Shown: in pieces, positions 39,076 to 47,167 of the stretch
Position numbering within the stretch: the first letter of the stretch is position 1
Layout: the number at the start of each line of letters is the position of its first letter
Virus record (IMG/VR): IMGVR_UViG_3300032116_000318
Coordinates: 1 to 49,206 of that record
DNA from: a virus
Reading direction: 5' to 3' (one strand)
DNA length: 49,206 nucleotides
Program-made: the position numbers and the translations under genes
Notes under the pieces: model-generated
Database searches by the model: none
The model's input: the letters and a program-made list of their open reading frames with translations, nothing else
What the model was told of the DNA's origin: nothing

Positions 39076-42000
39076 ATGGCGCAGCCCGTTCCTTACGACC
39101 GTCAGGCCAATTTCTCGGACGAGGAAACCCTTAATCCGGCCGGGAAGACGCCAGGCGACGACCTCGACAGCGAGTTCAACGCGGTCAAGGCGACGCTCGA
39201 CCAGACGCTCTCGAACCTGGCGCTGATCCAGCGCGACGACGGCGCCCTGAAAAACGGAATCGTCACTTCGGATTCGCTGGCGTCGTCGCTTTCGATCGGT
39301 TTCACGCTCACGGGGCCGTGGGCGGCGCCGGTGAACTACCGCGCGGGCGACGGCGTGACCCACGCGCAGAAATTCTGGCGCGCGAAGTCGAGCCACCTGT
39401 CGGTTGTCGGCCAGACGCCCGATGTGGCGACGACGCTTTGGGAGTCGCTGGTCGATTTTTCCGATTTCGCGGCGGTCACGCCGGCCGACGGCTCGGTCAC
39501 GGCGGCGAAGATCGCTTCCGGGGCGGTGACGGCCGCCAAGTACGCGGACGCTTCGATCAATACCGCCAAGCTGGTCGACGGTTCGGTGACCAGCGCGAAG
39601 ATCGCCGACACGTCGATCGGCGATTCCAAGCTCTTGCAAGCGCCGTTCACCTACGACACGCGCGCGGCGGCCATCGCGGCGTCGGTGCCTTCCGGCGTCA
39701 CGAGGCTTCTGCTGCTTGGCTGGAGCGCGCGGGGAGACGGCGGCGGGGCGCTGTGGGTCAAGGTCGCGGCGCAGCCGTCGCACGGCATGAAGTTCCAGAC
39801 GGCCGATGGGGCGTGGTGGGAACTGGCGCGGGGCCAGGCTTACGATATCCGGATGTTTGGCGTGGCCCTGAGCGCGCATGGCGCGACGCCTGCGGACAGC
39901 ACGGCCGCCATGGCGAACATGATTGGCTACGACCCCGGCGACGTGTTCGTTCCGCCCGGTATCGTGAAGGGCAACCTTGTCGTCACCAAGCGGTTGCGGC
40001 TTGTCGGCGCTGGCGGAACCCACGAAGGACTTACCGACGTGACCGCCCTGTCCGGCGGGTCGGTGATAATGGCGCATACGCTGACCTCGCCCGTGGTCGA
40101 TATCCGCGCCAACTCGACGAATCTTGAAGGCGTGCACCTGTACGGCGGTTCCGGTGGCGGCGTGGTCATTGGCTCGGTCGTCTCGGGGGTCGCGTGCTCG
40201 ACGATTTCCGGCAGCCTGACGATCAACGTTCCGGGCGGCGGCATGACTGCCGCCGACGTAGGCAAGTCGATACGCATCGAGACCTCGGGCGGGCCGGCCT
40301 ATCGAACCATCATGACGGTCCCCTCGGCGACCTCGATCACGGTCGACAGCGCCGCAGGCCTTTTGTCCGAGACGATCACCATGTCCTATGGTTCGGTCGT
40401 CACGCATGTTCGCCTGGAGGACGTGTCTACCAACTACGGTTGCGCGCGGGGCATAGACGTTCGCATGGCGGGAAGCTACCACTTCCTCAACTGCTACGCC
40501 TGGGGCTACGCGGCGGCGCTCTATCTGGACAACGTGCTGAATCCGGATACGGGCGACAGCGCCGTGATCGGCGGCGTCTTCAACTCCGATCCGACCACGG
40601 GCGCCTGCGTCCACCACATCGGCGGCGGTTCTGTCCGGTTCCAGGGCATCAAATTCGCGCAAGGCCAACACCACTACCGGATGCGCTGGACGCACGGATC
40701 TTCGGCGTCGGTGGTGTTCGTCAACAACACCTGGGAAGACTGCACGGGCGCGTCTATCCACGTTGAGAACACCTATCCTTTCAACCGTTTTGTCGTCGGG
40801 TCTGGAAACAGCTTCGGCGCGATGTCTACTCCGGCCATCTTCTTTTCCGACGTGCCGGGCGTCGGCGGCGTGGTGCGGCAGATCATCATCGACGGGTCGG
40901 TCTTCGACCAGACCGGCGGCGCGGTCGATCTGATCCATCTCGGCCGCGTGGACGGCGTGATTGTCGATAACTGCTTCTTCAACCATGTGAACACCGTCCG
41001 CTCGGCCGTCCGCACATCGTCCAACGCGCTCAATGTGGTCGTCGGCGCGGGCAACAACTTCAGCAACATTCCGGCGGGCGGCTATACGGTCTGGGACCAG
41101 TCCGCGTGGGGGCAAACCACGGTCATTTCCGCGACGGGCGGCGACAACCGCCTCGTCAACGGCGATGCGATGATCGACCAGCGCAACTCGGGCGCGGCGG
41201 CAACGGTCTCGGACGGGGCGTACGGCGGGCCGGACATGTGGATCGCCCTGGCGCAGTCCAACCCGATCACCATGACGCGACTCGCCGCGCCCGGATTGGG
41301 CCTTCCGTTCGCCATGCGCCTGACGCAGGCCAACGCTTCGGCGCAGCGGCTCGGGGCCTGCCAGATTATCGAGTCCACCAAGGCGCGGGCGATGCAATCG
41401 GGCCGCGCGAACATCAACGGGGCGGTGCGCTCCTCGGTGGACGGCATCGCGCTCCGGTGGGCGCTGCTCGGCTGGAACGGCACGGCGGACGCAACGACGC
41501 GCGATGTGGTGAATGACTGGACATCGACCAACTTCACGCCGTCGAATTTCTTCCTCTCGACCGTAACCGTTATCGCGGCGGGGTCGATTGGCCTTGCGGC
41601 AAATACGTGGACCAGCCTTCCCGGCGTGTCCGGCGTCGTGCCGTCAAACGTCAACAATCTTGTCGCGATCGTCTGGACCGACCAGACGCAGGCGCAGAAC
41701 GTGACGGTCGATTTCCGGCTCAAGGTGGAACCGGGCGATCTGCCGTCAACGTGGCGGCAGCCGCTTCACACCCTGGAAGAGGAAGAGTGCCAGCGGTTTC
41801 TGGTATGTCTTGGCGGGCAGGCGAGCATCACCATTCCGGGCCGAACCACGTCAACAACCAACTTCGAGGCGGCGCTTCGGTATCCGTCCAGAATGCGCGC
41901 AACGCCAGTCGTCTCGGTCGTCAACGTGACTGACATCGCGGTCAATGACGGCTCGGTCCAGAACGCGGCGTCGGCGCTCGGCTCAACGCTCATGGCGGCG

Positions 42001-42114
42001 GATAGCGGGCGGTTCAACGTCACGTCAACGGGCCTGACTGCCCACAGGCCTGGATGGGCGACATGCTCGACCGGAACGGGTCGCTTCGACATCAGCGCGG
42101 AGCTAGGCGCATGA
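39076..42114 (+). CDS. Tail spike/fibre protein
   Basis: The product is 1012 aa. Residues 1-110 resemble the virion-binding N-terminus of T7-like fibres (PVPYDRQANFSDEE). Residues 135-195 are repeats of the S-V-T-x-A-K-I-A type that form a trimeric stalk. Residues 200-690 look like a right-handed beta-helix with a pectate-lyase-like start (FGVALSAHGATPADSTAAM; VFVPPGIVKGNLVV). The C-terminus (NGDAMIDQRNSGAA; PSTWRQPLHTLEEEECQRF) is typical of receptor-binding ends. Likely host recognition, perhaps with polysaccharide cleavage. Confidence 0.85.
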   Translation: MAQPVPYDRQANFSDEETLNPAGKTPGDDLDSEFNAVKATLDQTLSNLALIQRDDGALKNGIVTSDSLASSLSIGFTLTGPWAAPVNYRAGDGVTHAQKFWRAKSSHLSVVGQTPDVATTLWESLVDFSDFAAVTPADGSVTAAKIASGAVTAAKYADASINTAKLVDGSVTSAKIADTSIGDSKLLQAPFTYDTRAAAIAASVPSGVTRLLLLGWSARGDGGGALWVKVAAQPSHGMKFQTADGAWWELARGQAYDIRMFGVALSAHGATPADSTAAMANMIGYDPGDVFVPPGIVKGNLVVTKRLRLVGAGGTHEGLTDVTALSGGSVIMAHTLTSPVVDIRANSTNLEGVHLYGGSGGGVVIGSVVSGVACSTISGSLTINVPGGGMTAADVGKSIRIETSGGPAYRTIMTVPSATSITVDSAAGLLSETITMSYGSVVTHVRLEDVSTNYGCARGIDVRMAGSYHFLNCYAWGYAAALYLDNVLNPDTGDSAVIGGVFNSDPTTGACVHHIGGGSVRFQGIKFAQGQHHYRMRWTHGSSASVVFVNNTWEDCTGASIHVENTYPFNRFVVGSGNSFGAMSTPAIFFSDVPGVGGVVRQIIIDGSVFDQTGGAVDLIHLGRVDGVIVDNCFFNHVNTVRSAVRTSSNALNVVVGAGNNFSNIPAGGYTVWDQSAWGQTTVISATGGDNRLVNGDAMIDQRNSGAAATVSDGAYGGPDMWIALAQSNPITMTRLAAPGLGLPFAMRLTQANASAQRLGACQIIESTKARAMQSGRANINGAVRSSVDGIALRWALLGWNGTADATTRDVVNDWTSTNFTPSNFFLSTVTVIAAGSIGLAANTWTSLPGVSGVVPSNVNNLVAIVWTDQTQAQNVTVDFRLKVEPGDLPSTWRQPLHTLEEEECQRFLVCLGGQASITIPGRTTSTTNFEAALRYPSRMRATPVVSVVNVTDIAVNDGSVQNAASALGSTLMAADSGRFNVTSTGLTAHRPGWATCSTGTGRFDISAELGA

Positions 42115-42848
42115 AGACGCAAATGCCATCCCTCTTTCGCGCCATGGCGCCGCGCATCATGCGCGACCTCATTCGCGACTTCGACATTCGCCCGCGTGCG
42201 GCCGCGGCGGTGCTGGGCAATATCGGGCACGAGTGCAACGGCTTCCGCACCATGCAGGAGGTCAAGCCGGTCGTGCCGGGTTCGCGCGGCGGTTATGGCT
42301 GGAATCAGTGGACCGGGCCGCGCCGCAGGGCGTTTGAAGCATGGGCCAAGGCCCGAGGCCTCAAGCTGGACAGCTACGAGGCCAATTACGGTTTCATGGC
42401 GCACGAGTTGCGCACGGCGGAGAACGCCGCGCTGCGCGTCCTGCGCGGGGATCACCCGCTGGAGAAGCTGGTCGAGTTGTTCGAGCGGGCTTATCTGCGG
42501 GCGGGCGTCATCCACCTGGACGGCCGGCTCAGGTACGCGCGCTGGGCCGTCGAGGCCTTCGACGCGGAGACCAGGCCCGCCAACCCGAAGCCGCTGGCGA
42601 AAAGCCGGACCATGCAGGGCGGCGGCGCGGCGGCGGGCGGCGGCGCGGCGGTTGTCGCGCAGAAGACCGCCGAAGCCGTCGAACAACTTGAGAAGGCGGA
42701 CGGGTACTTGCAGGCCGGAACGGCCATCGGGCTCGTGCTGGGCCTGCTCGTGCTCGCCGGGGCGCTCTACGCGCTCTACGCGCGCTGGGACGACGCGGGC
42801 CGGCCGTTGCCGGGCTGGTGGCCGGGGGCGAGCAATGACCCCGCTTGA
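42111..42848 (+). CDS. Endolysin (tail-lysozyme fold) with C-terminal membrane helix
   Basis: The product is 245 aa with ATG overlapping the fibre stop (ATGA). The N-terminal domain shows AAAVLGNIGHECNGF (Glu41) and GGYGWNQWTGPRRRAF, the same fold as the protein at 38192 but distinct sequence. After a Gly/Ala linker a hydrophobic helix follows (AGTAIGLVLGLLVLAGALYALY) and a short Trp-rich tail. It precedes spanin-like genes, so it is the likely lysis enzyme, tethered to the inner membrane by its C-terminus. Confidence 0.8.
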   Translation: MKTQMPSLFRAMAPRIMRDLIRDFDIRPRAAAAVLGNIGHECNGFRTMQEVKPVVPGSRGGYGWNQWTGPRRRAFEAWAKARGLKLDSYEANYGFMAHELRTAENAALRVLRGDHPLEKLVELFERAYLRAGVIHLDGRLRYARWAVEAFDAETRPANPKPLAKSRTMQGGGAAAGGGAAVVAQKTAEAVEQLEKADGYLQAGTAIGLVLGLLVLAGALYALYARWDDAGRPLPGWWPGASNDPA

Positions 42849-43080
42849 TCTGCTTTGGCGCTTTCGCGGTTACGTCGCGCTGGCGGCGTTTCTGCTGACC
42901 GCGTGGGCCTGGCACCACGTCGCGTTGCGAGAGGCCTACAGGGCCGGCGCTGCGGCGGCGCGGGCCGAAATCGACGCGGCCAACCGGGCGGCGGCCGAGA
43001 AGGCCGACGAGGCGGCGCGGACGCTGGCGGAGTGTCCGTTGGATAGGTGGAGCAGGGAGACGGGAACATGCGCGCGTTGA
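42835..43080 (+). CDS. Rz-like inner-membrane spanin
   Basis: The product is 81 aa: an N-terminal membrane helix (YVALAAFLLTAWAWHHVAL) followed by a periplasmic coiled coil (AAARAEIDAANRAAAEKADEAARTLAE). It overlaps the endolysin gene by 14 nt and the Rz1-like gene by 13 nt in another frame, the classic overlapping spanin layout. It would link to the lipoprotein partner to disrupt the outer membrane. Confidence 0.8.
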   Translation: MTPLDLLWRFRGYVALAAFLLTAWAWHHVALREAYRAGAAAARAEIDAANRAAAEKADEAARTLAECPLDRWSRETGTCAR

Positions 43081-43259
43081 TGGCGGGTCTGTGTGTTTTA
43101 ACGCTGGCGGCTTGTCAGCGTACGTCGCCCGTCGATCGCCCGTGCGGCGTGATCGTCGACAGCCTGCGCGACGTGCGCGGCGCGACGCCGGTCATGAATC
43201 GACGCATTGACGTTCACTTTGAGCGCGGCGTCGCCGCCGGATGCTGGAGGCGGTCATGA
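43068..43259 (+). CDS. Rz1-like outer-membrane spanin lipoprotein
   Basis: The product is 63 aa with a signal sequence and a lipobox LAAC (lipidated Cys16), leaving a 48-aa mature lipoprotein. It contains PVDRPCG and two further Cys. ATG 43068 chosen since it gives the correct signal peptide; it lies inside the end of the Rz-like gene. Less Pro-rich than lambda Rz1 but placement and lipobox are convincing. Confidence 0.8.
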   Translation: MRALMAGLCVLTLAACQRTSPVDRPCGVIVDSLRDVRGATPVMNRRIDVHFERGVAAGCWRRS

Positions 43260-43519
43260 GCCCGCAACTCGATGTGGATCTCGCCACGCTGAAGGCGGAG
43301 TTCGCCGCCCACCGCGAGCGCTACGACCGGGACCACGAAGCGGCGGCGCTGGACCGCGCGGCCATCAAAACCGATCTCGGCGAACTGAAGACGCTGCTCC
43401 ACCAGGTCAAGGGCGGGCAGAAGCTCGCCAAGTGGGTCGCGGGCGCGGTGCTCGTGCCGACGTTCACCCTTTTCGGTTTCCCGAAGGTCGCGGCGCTGCT
43501 CGCCGCGCTGGGGAAGTAG
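43256..43519 (+). CDS. Holin-like (XhlA-type topology) membrane protein
   Basis: The product is 87 aa: an N-terminal coiled coil (ATLKAEFAAHRERYDRDHE; IKTDLGELKTLLHQV) and a C-terminal hydrophobic helix (WVAGAVLVPTFTLFGFPKVAALLAAL). ATG 43256 follows GGAGG and overlaps the previous stop (ATGA). The layout resembles XhlA-type accessory holins, and its place in the lysis cluster supports a holin role. No other holin candidate was seen here. Confidence 0.6.
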   Translation: MSPQLDVDLATLKAEFAAHRERYDRDHEAAALDRAAIKTDLGELKTLLHQVKGGQKLAKWVAGAVLVPTFTLFGFPKVAALLAALGK

Positions 43520-43555
43520 CCCGCGCCGGGCTTTCGGCGTCAAGGAGTACGCGCC

Positions 43556-43918
43556 ATGCGCTTCATTTCCCGTTTGGTCTGTTTCGTTTTCTGGCTCGGC
43601 GTCGTCGCGCGAGCGGCGATAGGGCAGGAGGCCTGCATGTCGCTTGACGCGGCGATTGTCGCCGCCGAGGCGACCAAGGCGCAGGGCGCGCAGGTCGCTT
43701 TGCTGGACGGCCCGCGGGCGGCCAAGGCGCTGCGCATGGTGACGGACGCGGTTGGGCCGCCGCCGCGCCCGCTCTCGCTTACCGGGGCTATTCTCATGGT
43801 CACGCCGACGGGCGGCGTGCTTGCGCTGATCGAGCACACGCAGGTTTGCCTGGTCGCCAATCTCGGCAGCGCCATAAGCGGCGCGATCTGGGAGGCGGTC
43901 GAAGGGCGGGCGATCTGA
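43556..43918 (+). CDS. Secreted protein of unknown function (120 aa)
   Basis: AAGGAG precedes ATG 43556. The product has a signal peptide (RFISRLVCFVFWLGVVARAAIGQ, given here as the first 25 residues) with likely cleavage before QEAC. The mature part is Ala/Val-rich with two Cys that could form a disulphide. TGATG coupling to the next gene. A periplasmic role in lysis or superinfection control is possible but not shown. Confidence 0.65.
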   Translation: MRFISRLVCFVFWLGVVARAAIGQEACMSLDAAIVAAEATKAQGAQVALLDGPRAAKALRMVTDAVGPPPRPLSLTGAILMVTPTGGVLALIEHTQVCLVANLGSAISGAIWEAVEGRAI

Positions 43919-45180
43919 TGGCTACGCCCGCTCTGCCGCAGGAGTTGGCGAAGCAAGCCGTCGATGCGGTCAACGCGTCGCCTACAAAGCTGGCCGCTGC
44001 CGCCGCGCTTAACCTGTCGCGTGGGGCGCTGGAAGGTCGCTTGCGCGCCGCCGCGCGGCTTTACGGTCTGCACCCCACGCCGCGGTCTGTCCCCGCTCAC
44101 GGGTTCGAGGTTGCGTCCGAACACCTGTTTCTCGACGCGGACGGGGCGGTCAAGCGCCGCACTGTCCACACAAGGCCGGCGCGGGAAATCGATTACGCCG
44201 CTCCGGAAGGTCATGTCGTCAAGGGCGAAAGCGTCCTTGTGGACAGCGAGAACCGCGTCGTTCAGCGCTGGGTCAAGACGAGCGCCGAAGCAGAGGACGC
44301 GGCGCGGCGGATGAAAGCCGTCGCCGAGGCCCTGAAGGAGAAACTGCCGCGGGCCGCGCCGGTCAAGGCCCCCCGGCCGGTCAACACGGATCTGCTCAAC
44401 CAGTTCACCATCACCGACGTTCACTTCGGCATGTTGTCGTGGCGGGAAGAAACCGGCGCGGATTACGATCTGGGAATCGCGGAAAAGCTGCTGACGGACT
44501 GGTTCTCCGCCGCGATCGAATTGGCGCCGCAGGCGCACACCGCCGTTCTGGCGCAGCTTGGCGACCTTCTGCACCATGACGGGCACGAGAGCGTCACGCC
44601 GACCCATGGTCACGTTCTCGACGCCGACAGCCGGTTGCAGAAAGTTATCAGGGTTGTCATCCGGACAGTCCGGCGCGTCGTCGCGGCGCTGCTCGCCAGA
44701 CACCAGCACGTCCATATCATCATGGCGGACGCGAACCACGATCCGGCCAGCGGCGCGTGGCTGCGCGAGATGTTCTCGGCCTTCTACGAAGACGAGCCGC
44801 GCGTGACGGTCGACAGCACCGCCAGCACCTACTATTGCTACGAATGGGGCGATACGTCGCTGTTCTACCACCACGGCCACCGCCGCAAACCGGCGGATGT
44901 CGACAGCGTGTTCGCCGGCCGGTGGCGCGAAATCTACGGCCGCACAAGATTCAGCTACGCGCATCTCGGCCACCGGCACGCGGACGAACTGCGCTCGACG
45001 CCCCTGATGAAGGTCGAGCAGCACGAGACGCTTGCGGCGCCGGACGCCTACGCGGCCAACGGCGGGTGGCTCAGCGGCCGCAGCGCCAAGGTCATCACCT
45101 ACTCGAAAACGCGCGGCGAAATCTTCCGGTCGATTCTCTCGGCGGAGATGGTCGCCAACATGGCGGAGGCCTCGAAGTGA
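43918..45180 (+). CDS. Metallophosphoesterase with N-terminal HTH-like region
   Basis: The product is 420 aa. The N-terminal 55 residues look like an HTH (SPTKLAAAAALNLSRGALEGRLRAA in short). The C-terminal domain has the calcineurin-like metal motifs: TDVH (Asp167, His169), GDLLHHDGH (215-223), NHDP (Asn273, His274, Asp275), HHGH and GHRH (351-354). Such genes often sit before phage terminases. It may hydrolyse nucleotide or nucleic-acid phosphoesters during packaging. Starts within TGATG; ends with GTGA overlap. Confidence 0.85.
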   Translation: MATPALPQELAKQAVDAVNASPTKLAAAAALNLSRGALEGRLRAAARLYGLHPTPRSVPAHGFEVASEHLFLDADGAVKRRTVHTRPAREIDYAAPEGHVVKGESVLVDSENRVVQRWVKTSAEAEDAARRMKAVAEALKEKLPRAAPVKAPRPVNTDLLNQFTITDVHFGMLSWREETGADYDLGIAEKLLTDWFSAAIELAPQAHTAVLAQLGDLLHHDGHESVTPTHGHVLDADSRLQKVIRVVIRTVRRVVAALLARHQHVHIIMADANHDPASGAWLREMFSAFYEDEPRVTVDSTASTYYCYEWGDTSLFYHHGHRRKPADVDSVFAGRWREIYGRTRFSYAHLGHRHADELRSTPLMKVEQHETLAAPDAYAANGGWLSGRSAKVITYSKTRGEIFRSILSAEMVANMAEASK

Positions 45181-45530
45181 ACGCATCTGACGCGCCCCGG
45201 TTCTGGTACGTCGCGACGCCGTACACCAAGTACGAAGGCGGGCTTGACGCGGCGTTCGCTGACGCCTGCGAGTGGACGGCGCGGCTGCTGGCCTCGGGCG
45301 TTTCCGTCTTCTCGCCGATCGTGCACAGCCACCCCATCGCCATGGCGGGCAGGCTCGACCCGTTGTCGCATGACTTCTGGATGCGCGTTGACGCGCCGTT
45401 CATGGAGGCCGCCTACGGCTTGATCGTCGTTCGCCTGCCCGGCTGGGAGGACAGCAAGGGCGTTCAGGCCGAAATCGGGTGGTTCAAGCAGCGCGGGCGG
45501 CCTATCCGTTACGTGGGGCCGGAATCGTGA
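45177..45530 (+). CDS. DUF1937 protein (nucleoside deoxyribosyltransferase-like fold)
   Basis: The product is 117 aa from GTG 45177, overlapping the previous stop (GTGA). FWYVATPYTKYEGG, VFSPIVHSHPIAM and DFWMRVDAPFMEAAYGLIVV with GVQAEIGWF match DUF1937, a Rossmann-like group related to nucleoside 2-deoxyribosyltransferases. It may act on nucleotides. Overlaps the terminase start by GTGA. Confidence 0.85.
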   Translation: MNASDAPRFWYVATPYTKYEGGLDAAFADACEWTARLLASGVSVFSPIVHSHPIAMAGRLDPLSHDFWMRVDAPFMEAAYGLIVVRLPGWEDSKGVQAEIGWFKQRGRPIRYVGPES

Positions 45531-47167
45531 GCGCCAACGCCAAACAGCAAGAGGAATTGCTGCGCGCCGCGCGGCGGATGCTCGCCGTCAAGAAGGCGGC
45601 GGACAACCTGCTTGACTTCATGCGGCTGACCATGCCGGACCCGGAGGACATCGAGGACGTTTCGCGGTCCCGGTACGAGGTCACCCCGCAGGCGAGGCTC
45701 CTCTGCCAGATCGTCGAGAAGGTGCAGCAGCGCAAGCTGAAGCGGGTTTGCATCTCGATCGGGCCGCAGTTGGGCAAGAGCCAGATTCTCTCGCGCGGCG
45801 GGCCGGCGTGGATGCTCGGCAAAGATCCGTACCTGAACGTGATTCTCGGCACGTACAACCAGCCGTTCGCCAACGAGTTCGGCGACGCCGTGCGCGAAAT
45901 CATGAACTCCCCGGCGTATGCGCAGGTGTTCCCGCGCGTCTCCCTGCGCAAGGGTGGGCAGGCCAAGGATCTGCTTATCACCGAGGCCGGAGGCCGCGCG
46001 GCGTTCGTCGGCCGCGGGGGCTCCGGCACCGGCAAGCCGGCCGACGTGTTCCTTGTCGACGACCCGCTCAAGGACGCGATCGAAGCGCAGTCCGACGCTA
46101 CGCGCGATGAGGTCTGGGAGTGGTTCAACAAGGTGGCGCTGACGCGGTGCCATGAGCGCAGCGCGATTCTCGTCGTGCATACGCGCTGGAACCAGGACGA
46201 TCTGATTGGCCGCCTCGCGGACCCGGACCACCCCGAGAGGCACGGCAAGTACGCCGGGATCGCCGATCGCTGGACCTACATCAACCTGCCGGCGGTCATC
46301 GAAGACCCGAAACTCGCGGCGGCGCTTGGCCTGACGCTTACCGAGCCGACGGACCCGTTCGTGCGCAAGATGTTCGGCGTCAAGCCGATGTCGGCGTTGT
46401 GGCCTGGGCGCAAGGGGCTGGAGTTCCTGGCCGAGGCCAAGCAGCAAGACGCTTCGGGCTTTGGCGCGCTCTACATGGGCCAGCCGTCGCCGGCTGACGG
46501 CGACTATTTCAAGGCGAGCGATCTGGTCGAGTACAATGTCGACGATCTGCCCGAAGAACTGACCATTTACGGTGCGTCAGACCACGCGGTCGGGCTGAAA
46601 CAGCGCAACGACTCCACGGTGCTTGGCTGCGTCGGCGTTGACGCGCAGGACGATATCTGGGTGCTTCCCAGTCTGGTGTGGGGGAAGCTTCCGACCGACC
46701 GGATTGTCGAAGAACTGCTTGCGCAGTTCCGGAACCACAAGCCCGAGACGTGGTGGATGGAAAGCGAACTGATTTCCAAGTCGTTCGGCCCGTTCCTCTT
46801 GAAACGCATGGCGGAGGAGCGGCTGTACACGCCGATCGAGCCCGTCATTGTCTCCAAGGACAAACTAAGCCGCGCCCGGTCTATCCAGGGCCGGACGCAG
46901 ATGCGCAAGGTTCGCTTCCCTCGGTTCGCGCCGTGGTGGGAGGCCGCCAAGCGGCAAATGCTCATGTTCCCGAACGGCGCCAATGACGACTTCGTGGACT
47001 GGCTGGCGCATATCGGCCTCGGGCTCCTCAAACAGGTTGCCCCCGAGGAAGGAAACGTGCAAAATGTGAAAGAAAGTGCGCGTACGGGTTCTGTCGAGTG
47101 GCATCTGCAACGCACTTTGCTCCGTGTGCAGTCTGAACCGGCGAAAAAGCAGGCAGTGGGATGGTAG
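45527..47167 (+). CDS. terL: Terminase large subunit
   Basis: The product is 546 aa from GTG 45527. The ATPase domain has a Walker A-like GPQLGKS (79-85), a Walker B FLVDDP (175-180) and a coupling motif near HTRWNQDDLIGR. The C-terminal RNase H-like nuclease shows YGASDHAVG with a conserved Asp and further Asp residues in NDDFVDWLAH. It packs DNA into heads through the portal encoded next, whose ATG overlaps its last codons. Confidence 0.92.
   Translation: MSANAKQQEELLRAARRMLAVKKAADNLLDFMRLTMPDPEDIEDVSRSRYEVTPQARLLCQIVEKVQQRKLKRVCISIGPQLGKSQILSRGGPAWMLGKDPYLNVILGTYNQPFANEFGDAVREIMNSPAYAQVFPRVSLRKGGQAKDLLITEAGGRAAFVGRGGSGTGKPADVFLVDDPLKDAIEAQSDATRDEVWEWFNKVALTRCHERSAILVVHTRWNQDDLIGRLADPDHPERHGKYAGIADRWTYINLPAVIEDPKLAAALGLTLTEPTDPFVRKMFGVKPMSALWPGRKGLEFLAEAKQQDASGFGALYMGQPSPADGDYFKASDLVEYNVDDLPEELTIYGASDHAVGLKQRNDSTVLGCVGVDAQDDIWVLPSLVWGKLPTDRIVEELLAQFRNHKPETWWMESELISKSFGPFLLKRMAEERLYTPIEPVIVSKDKLSRARSIQGRTQMRKVRFPRFAPWWEAAKRQMLMFPNGANDDFVDWLAHIGLGLLKQVAPEEGNVQNVKESARTGSVEWHLQRTLLRVQSEPAKKQAVGW

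Noticed and set aside
38881-41397. 838-codon open frame on the minus strand
   Set aside because: It lies antisense to the tail spike gene, is rich in Arg/His/Gly with no motif, and reflects high GC codon bias.
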